A stretch of DNA of 64,000 nucleotides from Planktothrix tepida PCC 9214 (GTDB lineage Bacteria; Cyanobacteriota; Cyanobacteriia; Cyanobacteriales; Microcoleaceae): positions 569,503 through 633,502 of the forward strand of contig NZ_LN889782.1 of the NCBI RefSeq assembly GCF_900009145.1, in the 5' to 3' direction. The translations under genes were made by a program, and so were the position numbers. The notes beneath the pieces were generated by a model. That model had not been told where the DNA came from, searched no databases, and saw nothing but the letters and a program-made list of their open reading frames with translations. Below are positions 36,266 through 44,871 of the stretch, in pieces. Positions within the stretch are counted from its first letter, which is position 1. Each line of letters begins with the position of its first letter.

Positions 36266-36943
36266 ATGATGTCAGAAAAAACTGGATTTGCTAAACAAAC
36301 CCTGAATAAAATTGCAGAAGTTGCCCTTTCTACCCAAATTAAGGCACAAAAATTAGAAGTTGATATTGAAACGAATCTGCAAAAAATTACTCATGGAGAT
36401 ATTGATCATATTGCTATTAAAATTAATCATCTCACAATGCAAAATCCTCTGCAAATAGAGATCTTTAAATTAGATATTGGTCAAGTTACGGTTCAACCTA
36501 TGAGTGCAATTCGGGGAAAAATTAAATTAGTTCATCCTTCAGAAGGTAAACTAGAGTTAGAGGTTAATGAAGGCAACCTCCATGAAGCTCTTCATCGTAA
36601 ATTGCAACAAACCGTTCAGTTAAAGTTACTGGAAAATGGTAGAATTGCCTTTAAAATTAATCCTAGGGAGGGACTGGGAGAAGATCCAGAACTCACTTTC
36701 ATGGCAATTCCTAAAATTAATAGCGATCGCAAAACCTTATTACTTGAACTGTTTCCCTTAGCTACGCCGTCTTCCCTTCCTCCTGAACAAATTACTCATC
36801 TTTTCACGACCTTTAGCGAAATTCTTGATCTCAAAAATTTGGAAAAAGCAGGGACAACCCTAACCCTCGATCAATTTGAAATTACATCAGGTTGGTTACA
36901 TCTTAAAGCTAATGCCCATATTGATGAATTTCCATCCAGTTAA
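36266..36943 (+). CDS. DUF2993 (LmeA-like) protein
   Basis: This 225-residue protein begins with a helix (TGFAKQTLNKIAEVALSTQI) and contains the family pattern KAQKLEVDIETNL, LQIEIFKLDIGQVTVQPM and the following long beta region. DUF2993 proteins are widespread in cyanobacteria and resemble lipid-binding LmeA of mycobacteria. It follows crtW by 21 bases and is probably co-transcribed. A role in carrying a carotenoid or lipid is conceivable but only inference. Confidence 0.8.
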   Translation: MMSEKTGFAKQTLNKIAEVALSTQIKAQKLEVDIETNLQKITHGDIDHIAIKINHLTMQNPLQIEIFKLDIGQVTVQPMSAIRGKIKLVHPSEGKLELEVNEGNLHEALHRKLQQTVQLKLLENGRIAFKINPREGLGEDPELTFMAIPKINSDRKTLLLELFPLATPSSLPPEQITHLFTTFSEILDLKNLEKAGTTLTLDQFEITSGWLHLKANAHIDEFPSS

Positions 36944-37090
36944 CGTTAATAAAACTTCGGTTAAAAGTGAACAGTTAAATGTTAACAGTTAACCGCTAAT
37001 AGTCAACATTAAGGATGATGTCAGTGATAGTATTTTTTTGCAAAATTAAGTATATCTCTGCTATTTATAAATCCTGATCCTTAATGATTT

Positions 37091-38422
37091 ATGACGCATT
37101 TTGGTATTATTTGCCCCCCCTATCCCGGTCACTTAAATCCTCAGTCTGCTTTAGGGCGAGAATTACAAAATCGAGGACATCAAGTTACCGTTTTACAACT
37201 GATTGATCTGGAGAAAAAAGTTCAATCCGAAGGCTTAGAATTTTATCCCGTTGGACTGTCTATTTATCAACCCGGACTCTTAGCAGAAACCTTTCAGCAA
37301 CTGGGTCAATTAAGTGGAATTAAAGCTCTGCAATATTCCGTCGATTTCTGTCAACGGTTCACGGAAATTTTGTGTCAAGATGCACCCAAAGCGATCACTA
37401 AACTAGGAATAGAAGCTTTATTAGTTGATCAACTTGAACCTGTGGGAGAAACGATTGCAGAATATCTCAATTTATCCTTAATTGTTGTGTCCTGTGGTCA
37501 AGCCATTCATCGTCGTGGGGATGTTCCTCCTTTTTTTACCCCTTGGTTATATCAAAATCAACCTTGGGCAAAACTTCGCAATCAAATTGCCTATTTTATT
37601 TTAGATTATAGTTGTCAACCGATTTTAAACACAATTAATCAGTATCGACAACAGTGGAAATTACCGCCTTATCCTCATTTTTATGGCGCAACTTCAACTC
37701 GACTTTGCCATATCAGTCAACAACCAGAAGCCTTTGATTTTCCAATTCCTAATTTACCGAACAATTTCTACTATACAGGCCCTTTTCGCAATCAATCACC
37801 CCAAAAAGTTTTCTTTCCTTATGAACGTTTGACCGGACAACCTTTAATTTATGCCTCTTTAGGAAGTGTACAAAATACAAAGGTTAATTTATTTCGGTCA
37901 ATTGCAGAAGCTTGTCAAGAATTAGACGTTCAATTAGTGATTACCCACGGGGGCGGAATGAGCGAAACTGAAGTTAAAACCTTACCCGGTTCTCCTTTAG
38001 TGGTTGAGTATGCACCCCAGGTTGAAGTATTAGCAAAAGCCAATTTAACGATTACCCATGGGGGGATGAATACGGTAATAGATTCTTTAAGTTCTGGCGT
38101 TCCTTTAGTCGCAATTCCGATTACCTTTGAACAACCGGGAACTGGGGCGCGAATTCGCTGGACAAAAACCGGAGAAGTCATCCCTATTAGCCGTTTAAAC
38201 GTTGCTCGATTGCGACAAGCGATTCAACAAGTTTTAACCGAAAAATCTTATTCAGAAAATGCCTTAAAAATTAGGGATTCTATTCGCAAAGCGGGAGGCG
38301 TTAAACAAGCCGCAGATCTTATAGAACAGTGTCTTAAACAACCTCTAAACCCCCAAAATTATCATGAACCCATCTACTCAGACCGGATACTTATCAGCAC
38401 GACCTCTGAAGCCAAACCATAG
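37091..38422 (+). CDS. GT1-family (UGT/MGT-like) glycosyltransferase, possibly acting on carotenoid
   Basis: This is an inverting GT-B enzyme. The N-terminal half starts HFGIICPPYPGHLNPQSALG with the catalytic-type His in GHLNP. The C-terminal half has the donor motif PQVEVLAKANLTITHGGMNT and PLVAIPITFEQP. It resembles CrtX zeaxanthin glucosyltransferase and macrolide glycosyltransferases. The neighbouring ketolase makes a xanthophyll acceptor likely, though not certain. Its last 59 bases overlap the hydrolase gene in another frame. Confidence 0.85.
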   Translation: MTHFGIICPPYPGHLNPQSALGRELQNRGHQVTVLQLIDLEKKVQSEGLEFYPVGLSIYQPGLLAETFQQLGQLSGIKALQYSVDFCQRFTEILCQDAPKAITKLGIEALLVDQLEPVGETIAEYLNLSLIVVSCGQAIHRRGDVPPFFTPWLYQNQPWAKLRNQIAYFILDYSCQPILNTINQYRQQWKLPPYPHFYGATSTRLCHISQQPEAFDFPIPNLPNNFYYTGPFRNQSPQKVFFPYERLTGQPLIYASLGSVQNTKVNLFRSIAEACQELDVQLVITHGGGMSETEVKTLPGSPLVVEYAPQVEVLAKANLTITHGGMNTVIDSLSSGVPLVAIPITFEQPGTGARIRWTKTGEVIPISRLNVARLRQAIQQVLTEKSYSENALKIRDSIRKAGGVKQAADLIEQCLKQPLNPQNYHEPIYSDRILISTTSEAKP

Positions 38423-39047
38423 TAATAAATTGGGTTTATATCCTTTAAATTTAGATAAAACTCGTGATGGTTTAGTTTTTATTCCCGTTAGTTATCATCC
38501 TGCTCAACCTGCTCCTTTCATCTTAATGTTACATGGGGCGGGTAGCAATTCCCAAGCCGGAATTACGCCCTTTCTCCCTTTAGCAGAATCACAAGGATTA
38601 ATCTTATTAGCGATTGATTCTCGTCGCCAAACTTGGGATCGACTTCGAGGGACTTTTAGTGTTGATTTAGCCTTTATGGATTTAGCTTTAAGTCAGGTTT
38701 TAAGCAACTATAATATTGATTCATCTCATTTAGCGATCGCAGGTTTTTCTGATGGCGCAACCTATGCGTTAAGTGTGGGTTTAACCAATGGAAATTTGTT
38801 TTCTCATATTATGGCCTTTTCCCCTGGATTTATGGCACCTGCGGGACTTTGTGGTACTCCTCGTTTATTTATTTCCCACGGAACCGAAGATCAGGTTTTA
38901 CCGATTCAATCTTGTAGTCGTAGAATTGTACCTCAAATTCAACAAGCCGGTTATGAAATTGTTTATCAAGAGTTTCCGGGGGGTCATACTATTCCTCCCC
39001 ATATTGTGTTAAATGTTCTAAAATGGTTCAAACCTCCATCATCATAA
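38364..39047 (+). CDS. alpha/beta hydrolase (phospholipase/carboxylesterase type)
   Basis: This 227-residue serine hydrolase has LMLHGAGSNSQAG (oxyanion region), nucleophile Ser129 in GFSDG, Asp176 in HGTEDQVLP and His208 in GGHTIPP. No signal peptide is seen. The start lies 59 bases inside the preceding glycosyltransferase gene, which points to translational coupling. A later start would remove about 20 unconserved residues and the overlap. The substrate is unknown; an acyl ester of a glycosylated carotenoid or lipid would fit the context. Confidence 0.85.
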   Translation: MNPSTQTGYLSARPLKPNHSNKLGLYPLNLDKTRDGLVFIPVSYHPAQPAPFILMLHGAGSNSQAGITPFLPLAESQGLILLAIDSRRQTWDRLRGTFSVDLAFMDLALSQVLSNYNIDSSHLAIAGFSDGATYALSVGLTNGNLFSHIMAFSPGFMAPAGLCGTPRLFISHGTEDQVLPIQSCSRRIVPQIQQAGYEIVYQEFPGGHTIPPHIVLNVLKWFKPPSS

Positions 39048-39161
39048 ATAATGATCAATAGACAGAATTCAGCTTTATCCCAACTCAAGATTTATGTCTT
39101 TAGGTCATGTTGAAGGAAAAAATTTTTCTATAATCTTGATCCATAAAACCTCGTAGAGTCT

Positions 39162-40379
39162 TTGGACATGGATCTTAATCGTTTCTCTAAACAAGTTCTG
39201 GCGATGCAAAATCGCTTTTCTACCTTACTTCAGGGTACTGAACCCATCAAAGGTTTAACGCCCCAGTTAAGCTCTACCTTTGTCATGGAGATGGGTTGGG
39301 CGTTGGAAGAGTTACAAGTTGCTCAGGAGGAATTACAACAGAAGAATATGGGTTTAGCAGAAGCATTAGAAGCCTCTGTTCATGAACGCAAACGTTATGA
39401 AGATTTATTTTATTTAGCGCCAGAACCTTATTTAATCACAACTTTAGAAGGAACTATTCAACAAGCAAATCGAGCCGCCGCAGAATTATTGGGAATTCCT
39501 GAACAATTTATTGTCGGAAAACCTTTATCTTTATATATCCGCGAAGAAGACCGTCAATGCTTTCGTTCAGAACTCATTCGCCGACAAGAACGAGATTGTT
39601 TTCACGAGTGGGAAATCGGATTAACCTGTCGTGATGGAAGATCCTTGGATGTGGCTTGTATAACCCGAATTAACCGAGATAGAACAAACAAAGCAGTTAG
39701 TATTCATTGGGTTTTAAGAGATCTGACTGAACGCAAACGTATTGCTTTATTACAACAAAGCCCGATTAATTCTTCTGAGCAAAGGACGATTTTCCTGGAA
39801 AATCGTCCTTTGCTCAGTTATCATTTAGGAGAATTAATTCCCCTCCCCCAGGGAACATTGTGGTATGTTGTTCAAGGATTAGTTAAATTAACCACCCTCA
39901 ATCACCAGGGTCAAGAAATTCTCATGGGTTTAATCGGGCCAGGAGTTCCTTTCGGCACAGAATTAACCTCTCTACCGATTTATGAAGCGAGTGCTTTCTC
40001 TCACGTTGAATTAATCAGTTTTACCCATACTGAAGTGGCAGCATCTCATGATTTAACTCAGGTTTTATTTACGGGTATGATCTCTCGTCTGCACCAAACT
40101 GAAGCTTTATTAGCATTATCGGGAGAACGACAACTAGCAACTCGTTTGTATCAGTTGCTTCATATCTTAAAGCAGGAAGTTGGTACACCGATTGATGAAG
40201 GAATTTGTCTGAATATTCGTCTGACCCACGAAGAATTAGCGATGGCTTGTTGCACAACCCGTGTTACTATTACTCGCTTACTCAAACAACTTCAAGATGA
40301 GAAAAGAATTACGTTTAATGAAAAAAGACAAATTATTCTCCTTGAAAATTCAAACCTTTTAAAACCTAGGAATTTGTAA
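39162..40379 (+). CDS. PAS-domain CRP/FNR-family regulator
   Basis: A coiled N-terminus (about 40-78) precedes a PAS sensor (about 80-195, LFYLAPEPYLITTLEGTIQQ onward). A cupin-like effector domain (about 220-335) and a CRP-type winged helix (LTHEELAMACCTTRVTITRL, about 349-369) follow. No clear cAMP-binding arginine-serine motif is seen. It most likely activates or represses genes in response to a signal sensed by PAS. The codons between PAS and effector domain lie inside a perfect 41-base palindrome (39776-39816). Confidence 0.88.
   Translation: MDMDLNRFSKQVLAMQNRFSTLLQGTEPIKGLTPQLSSTFVMEMGWALEELQVAQEELQQKNMGLAEALEASVHERKRYEDLFYLAPEPYLITTLEGTIQQANRAAAELLGIPEQFIVGKPLSLYIREEDRQCFRSELIRRQERDCFHEWEIGLTCRDGRSLDVACITRINRDRTNKAVSIHWVLRDLTERKRIALLQQSPINSSEQRTIFLENRPLLSYHLGELIPLPQGTLWYVVQGLVKLTTLNHQGQEILMGLIGPGVPFGTELTSLPIYEASAFSHVELISFTHTEVAASHDLTQVLFTGMISRLHQTEALLALSGERQLATRLYQLLHILKQEVGTPIDEGICLNIRLTHEELAMACCTTRVTITRLLKQLQDEKRITFNEKRQIILLENSNLLKPRNL
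39776..39816. repeat. perfect 41-bp palindrome inside a coding region
   Basis: Two 20-base arms (left arm TGAGCAAAGGACGATTTTCC) are exact complements around a single central T. It encodes SEQRTIFLENRPLLS in the linker of the PAS-CRP regulator. Confidence 0.95.
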
Positions 40380-40440
40380 TTAAAATCACAATTAAGGTAA
40401 GCTAAGATCTACTGAATTCTAAATTAAGGATAGATGGATC

Positions 40441-41736
40441 ATGGCTGATACTAAATCTCCATCCCTGAAGCGACAGATAGGCGTTTTAGGGGCCATTGGT
40501 ATGGGGTTAGGTTCCATTATTGGAACTGGGGTTTTTGTTAGTATTGGAATAGCTGCTGGACTGACAGGAACCTCTGTGATTGTAGCTGTTATTCTTGCCG
40601 CGTTTGTTGCTATTTGTAATGGATTAAATAGCGCCCAACTTGCTGCCAACCATCCCGTCAGTGGGGGAACTTATGAATACGGTTATAAATATCTCAATCC
40701 GGGGTTAGGATTTATTGCGGGTTGGATGTTTCTATTAGCTAAAACCGCTTCAGCCGCGACTGCTGCCCTCGGATTTTCGGGTTATCTTATTCAAGTATTA
40801 GGCGTCAGCCAAAGTGTATTCATTCCTATTGCTCTGTTAACCGTTTTTGTCTTAACGGCTATTGTTTATACTGGAATCAAACGCTCAAATACGGCTAATT
40901 TAATTATAGTTTCTATTACGCTTTTATCATTATTGTTTTTTATTATTTCAGGTTTCCCTTTAGCATTTTCAGCAACCGGATTAAACCATTTTCTTCCGTT
41001 TTTACCGTCCACGAGTTCTGCCATTCCTAATTTATTAGAAGCCACCGCATTAATGTTTGTTGCCTATACCGGATATGGACGAATTGCCACAATGGGGGAA
41101 GAAGTTAAAGACCCGGAAAAAACCATTCCCCAAGCGATGATTATTACGCTTTTGATTTCAATGTTACTTTATTTAGGAGTCGCGTTAGTAGCAGTTGGAG
41201 TGGTGGGGGCGGAAACCTTAAGTTTAGCTTCAATAACAGCCGCACCGTTAGAACAGGTTGCCAATCGTTTTGCTTTACCCGGAAGTAATCAGGTGATCAC
41301 ATTAGGGGCGATGACGGCGATGTTAGGGGTTTTATTAAACTTAATTTTAGGGTTATCTCGTGTTGTCTTTGCCATGGGAAAACGTCACGATCTGCCTCGA
41401 TTTTTAGCTCAACTGAATACCACTCAAACCACTCCCACTTTGGCGGTTATTGTTGTGGGAATTGCGATCGCAGTTTTAGTCTTAATAGGCAATGTCAAAA
41501 CTACTTGGTCATTTAGTGCCTTTACGGTTTTAATTTATTATTCAATTACTAATTTAGCTGCTTTGAAACTAACACCGGAAGAACAACTTTACTCTCCGAT
41601 ATTAGCTTATATTGGTTTAGTTTCCTGTCTCTTTTTAGCTGTTTGGATTGAACCGAAAGTTTGGTTACTGGGATTTGGATTAATGTTGGTCGGTTGGATC
41701 TTGAGACTAATTATTCGCCATTCCCTAGAACAATAA
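40441..41736 (+). CDS. APC-family amino acid permease
   Basis: This is a plasma-membrane transporter of about 12 spans and 431 residues. The first span region GAIGMGLGSIIGTGVFVSIG is the APC substrate-binding signature. SGGTYEYGYKYLNPGLGFIAGW and the cytoplasmic MGEEVKDPEKTIPQA loop are typical. The substrate is probably an amino acid; the specific one cannot be read. It has its own terminator at 41765. Confidence 0.88.
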   Translation: MADTKSPSLKRQIGVLGAIGMGLGSIIGTGVFVSIGIAAGLTGTSVIVAVILAAFVAICNGLNSAQLAANHPVSGGTYEYGYKYLNPGLGFIAGWMFLLAKTASAATAALGFSGYLIQVLGVSQSVFIPIALLTVFVLTAIVYTGIKRSNTANLIIVSITLLSLLFFIISGFPLAFSATGLNHFLPFLPSTSSAIPNLLEATALMFVAYTGYGRIATMGEEVKDPEKTIPQAMIITLLISMLLYLGVALVAVGVVGAETLSLASITAAPLEQVANRFALPGSNQVITLGAMTAMLGVLLNLILGLSRVVFAMGKRHDLPRFLAQLNTTQTTPTLAVIVVGIAIAVLVLIGNVKTTWSFSAFTVLIYYSITNLAALKLTPEEQLYSPILAYIGLVSCLFLAVWIEPKVWLLGFGLMLVGWILRLIIRHSLEQ

Positions 41737-41764
41737 GGATAGGATTGTATGACCTAACCCCCCA

Positions 41765-41794
41765 ACTTTCTCTCCTGGCACAGGAAGAGAAAGT
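41765..41794 (+). terminator. hairpin after the permease gene
   Basis: ACTTTCTCTCCTG pairs with CAGGAAGAGAAAGT with one bulge. It lies 29 bases after the stop. No strong T tract follows, so it may also be a dispersed repeat. Confidence 0.45.
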
Positions 41795-41900
41795 CATCTA
41801 ATTAATATTAGAAAAAAATCCTCCTCTCATTGAAGGAGAAGGAGTAAGGGAGATATTAAGCGATTTTTAGAGAAATGCAGGAAACAACCGTGACTATAAA

Positions 41901-42302
41901 TTACGGTGTAACTTTATCAATGATATTTTTGCCTGCTTCTGCCGTATTATCTTTTAATTTATCACCCGTGTTCTGAACTCCTTTTGAATAGGTTTCACCC
42001 CAATCTTTAAAGGCTTCTGCTGAATCTCTGGTAATATTTTTGAAGCGTTCATTCAGAGGAACATCTCCTTCTGCTTCATCTAAAAATTCTCCGGTTGTTT
42101 TGGGTCTATCGGATTTTTTTTGATGAGCAACTTTGTCTATTCTTTCCTTAGAAACCGGGTTACTTCTATCATATTTTTGAACATCAACCGTTGTGTTCAG
42201 TAAGACAAAGCCCACTAAAAACACAGCAAAAAAACGTTGAACTTGAAGCTGCATTAAAAAAGAACGGATATTAGAAACCATTCTAAAAAAGCCGGATTTC
42301 AT
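41901..42302 (-). CDS. exported hypothetical protein, stress-type
   Basis: The 133-residue protein has a signal or anchor segment (about 20-40, VQRFFAVFLVGFVLLNTTV) and a hydrophilic, Lys/Asp-rich remainder with weak repeats (EAFKDWGETYSKGVQNTGDKLKDNTAEAGKN). Composition resembles cyanobacterial low-temperature or salt-induced exported proteins. That comparison is loose. It is divergent from the NYN-LOTUS gene. Confidence 0.6.
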   Translation of the reverse strand: MKSGFFRMVSNIRSFLMQLQVQRFFAVFLVGFVLLNTTVDVQKYDRSNPVSKERIDKVAHQKKSDRPKTTGEFLDEAEGDVPLNERFKNITRDSAEAFKDWGETYSKGVQNTGDKLKDNTAEAGKNIIDKVTP

Positions 42303-42652
42303 GATTAATGTTTTCCTGTTTTCAAGAGGATTTTATTTTTTAATCCAAATCTACAGTAACGAGATTAAAATAATTATTCCTCTATCATAAGTAATAAGTT
42401 ATTAGTTTTCCACAAACCCTTTCTTTAATTTTCTCTCTAGCAGAAGATATAGATTGTTTAAGCCTTGCTAATCTCTTGATTTCACCTCAAATCAACTGAG
42501 GTAGAAATCAGCAACTCCTCACGCGCGTCACCTGGGCGATACACCACACCCGATCTCAACCGTAAGTTGTGGTAGGGATAGCTTATCTGTTGGGTTTCTC
42601 CTAAACGTGCTAACCTTAATAACACAAGACAACCCGTAGCCAAGTCAGGGTT
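42303..42652. other. 350-bp gap with an unexplained GC-richer stretch
   Basis: Bases 42480-42640 are richer in GC than usual intergenic DNA here and contain an open minus-strand frame ending HNLRLRSGVVYRPGDAREEL. It extends under the start of the next gene. It could be a gene remnant or a structured leader of the NYN-LOTUS mRNA. Nothing else is recognisable. Confidence 0.35.
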
Positions 42653-44053
42653 ATGTTCGAGCAAGCCAGCAAAATTCAAGACAATGGAACCCTTGTTGTT
42701 CCCGCCATCAGTCACTATGTTTGTCGAACATTAGTGAATTTTCAGCATCAACATCCTAACTGGATTAACTCCCGTTATCGTCATATTCCTTGGCAACAAT
42801 CTGAATATCAATCCTCATTGATTCGTCAGCTTAATCAAGGATTAAGTCAAGCTAGACATCAAGAGGCACTATTTGTTAAACTAAAAGCCTATCTAAACCG
42901 CTTGTTCAGTGTTGAATTTTTACGTTCTCCTGAGTATAAATCCTTAATTGTTAAACTAGAACAACTCACAGACCCCGATTTAGCGTTATTGTTTGCGGAT
43001 TATTCTTTAGCAAATCAATCCCCTTCTCACGGTTTATTGAATGGCAGAAGTCCCAGCGAAGTGGGTATTAGTATTTTATTACTAGATGTTGAAAATCTGC
43101 CCTTAGATTTGGAAACGGAGAAATTTTTAGAAACAATTTGCTTATATCCCGTGCAAATTAAAGTCGCCTTTGCCAATTGGCGTAGCATGGGAAAAAAAGA
43201 TTTAGAATATCATCAACGGGGTTATCAATTAATTCATGTTCCCCCCGGAAAAGATAGCGCGGATTTAAAAATGTCAACGGTGGGTTCCTCGATTTTTGTT
43301 CACTATCCGACGGCAAAAGAAGTGTTAGTTTGTTCTTCAGATCTCGGTTTAACTCATTTATGTAATACCTTACAAAATCATGGGTTAACCGTTTATCAAG
43401 TGAGTAAAAATAGATCGAAAATTAGAGTGCTAAATACCCGTACAGGTCAAATCAATACTTATTCCTTAACTCCTATTCCGCCGATTCCGACTTTAGATCA
43501 ATTTATTGTGCAATTACAAGAAATTATTAAATTAGAGCAAAAACGATCTCATTGCCAATGGATTAAACTAAATCGGGTTGCTTTTTTATATAAAGATAAT
43601 TATCATTTAACCGTTAGCCAAGTCGTGGCTTCCCATTTTTCCGATTATCAAGGCCGAGATATCTTTGTCAAAAATCCCCATATTTTTGTCGTTCATCAAC
43701 CTTCTGAAAAATCTCCCAGCTATGTCACCTTATTTGAGATTCAACCTTCCTCAACTCAACCCCACACTTTACCCGAAACAGAATTCTCTCAACTTCCTGT
43801 AATTGAGTCTTTAGAAGATCTGGAAAATGCCTTAATTGCAATTATGCAGGAATTAACCTTAAATTCTTCTGAAAATCATGTTTCTTTATCAATTTTAGGC
43901 AGTCAATTCAATCGAAAATATGGAATTCCGATTACTCAAATCATCAAGAAATTAAGATTAGGAGGCAATTTTCAAAAGCTCTTAACTTTAAGCAATTCTT
44001 TTAATTTAGAAAAAACCGATAAAGATTGGAGAGTTAAATTACAATCCCCCTAG
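42653..44053 (+). CDS. NYN-domain ribonuclease-like protein with LOTUS (OST-HTH) domain
   Basis: A PIN-like NYN domain spans about 138-250: Asp145 and Asn148 in LLLDVENLP, Asp201/Asp204 in GKDSADLKMST and Asp230 in CSSDLGLTHLC. These are the acidic residues expected for metal-dependent RNA cleavage. The C-terminus (about 395-465, IMQELTLNSSENHVSLSILG onward) is an OST-HTH/LOTUS RNA-binding fold. The N-terminal 130 residues are helical. NYN plus LOTUS is the pairing of eukaryotic MARF1/Limkain-type proteins and of bacterial proteins of unknown RNA targets. Confidence 0.82.
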   Translation: MFEQASKIQDNGTLVVPAISHYVCRTLVNFQHQHPNWINSRYRHIPWQQSEYQSSLIRQLNQGLSQARHQEALFVKLKAYLNRLFSVEFLRSPEYKSLIVKLEQLTDPDLALLFADYSLANQSPSHGLLNGRSPSEVGISILLLDVENLPLDLETEKFLETICLYPVQIKVAFANWRSMGKKDLEYHQRGYQLIHVPPGKDSADLKMSTVGSSIFVHYPTAKEVLVCSSDLGLTHLCNTLQNHGLTVYQVSKNRSKIRVLNTRTGQINTYSLTPIPPIPTLDQFIVQLQEIIKLEQKRSHCQWIKLNRVAFLYKDNYHLTVSQVVASHFSDYQGRDIFVKNPHIFVVHQPSEKSPSYVTLFEIQPSSTQPHTLPETEFSQLPVIESLEDLENALIAIMQELTLNSSENHVSLSILGSQFNRKYGIPITQIIKKLRLGGNFQKLLTLSNSFNLEKTDKDWRVKLQSP

Positions 44054-44128
44054 AAGTGTAACCTAGCACGTCTCTACAAAATTGACAAGATTTGTTATAC
44101 TAAGAACAATCGTTAAGAAATGTAAAGA

Positions 44129-44839
44129 ATGATGAATCACAAAGTCGTTGTTATTGTCGGCGCAACGGGAGGCATCGGAGCAACCGTTGCTCGAAAATTA
44201 GCCCAAAACGGAACCAAACTGGTCTTAGCCGCCAGAAATAGTACGAAATTGGAAACCTTGGCGAAAAACTTAGAAACAACGGAAGTATTACCCGTTTCTA
44301 CAGATATCACCGACCCCCAACAAGTAGAAGGTTTAATGCAAAAAACCGCCGATTATTTTGGTCAAATTGATATCTTAGTTAATGCTGCGGGTGCAGGAAT
44401 TTTGAAACAGTGGAATAAAATTGAACCTGCTGATTTAGATGCCATGTTAAATCTTAATTTAAAGGGATCTGTTTATACCTGTCAAGCTGCTGCTAATATT
44501 ATGAAGCAGCAAAAATCAGGACATATTTGTAACGTTGTCGGGATTTTAGGCAAACATTCAATGGCGATGTCGAGTGCCTATTGTGCGTCTAAATTTGGAT
44601 TAGTGGGGTTTAGTAAATGTTTTGCTGATGAAGTCAGACGCTATGGAATTAAAGTGACCTTATTCTATTTTGGGGGTGTAGATACTCCCTTTTGGGATAA
44701 CGTCAGTTTAAAAGTTGATCGCTCAAAAATGTTGAGTGCGGAAACAGCGGCTAACTCCATTCTTTATGCGTTATCAGCAGAACCCCAAGCCATTCCAATG
44801 GAAATTAATATTCAACCCGAAAGTCATTTATTTTTCTAA
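44129..44839 (+). CDS. short-chain dehydrogenase/reductase
   Basis: This classical SDR has 236 residues. The NAD(P) motif is GATGGIGAT, the structural motif is NAAGAG and the active site is Ser in VGILGKHSMAMSS with YCASK. Residues after the Rossmann motif (AARNSTK) favour NADP. The substrate is unknown. It stands 32 bases before hppD and is probably in the same transcript. Confidence 0.88.
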   Translation: MMNHKVVVIVGATGGIGATVARKLAQNGTKLVLAARNSTKLETLAKNLETTEVLPVSTDITDPQQVEGLMQKTADYFGQIDILVNAAGAGILKQWNKIEPADLDAMLNLNLKGSVYTCQAAANIMKQQKSGHICNVVGILGKHSMAMSSAYCASKFGLVGFSKCFADEVRRYGIKVTLFYFGGVDTPFWDNVSLKVDRSKMLSAETAANSILYALSAEPQAIPMEINIQPESHLFF

Positions 44840-44871
44840 AATTAATTATATTGTTGCTTATTGAACGCTGA

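Noticed and set aside
42480-42650. Signal recognition particle RNA or another known RNA in the GC-richer gap
   Set aside because: The conserved GGAAGGAAGCA loop of SRP RNA is absent and I found no other recognisable core.
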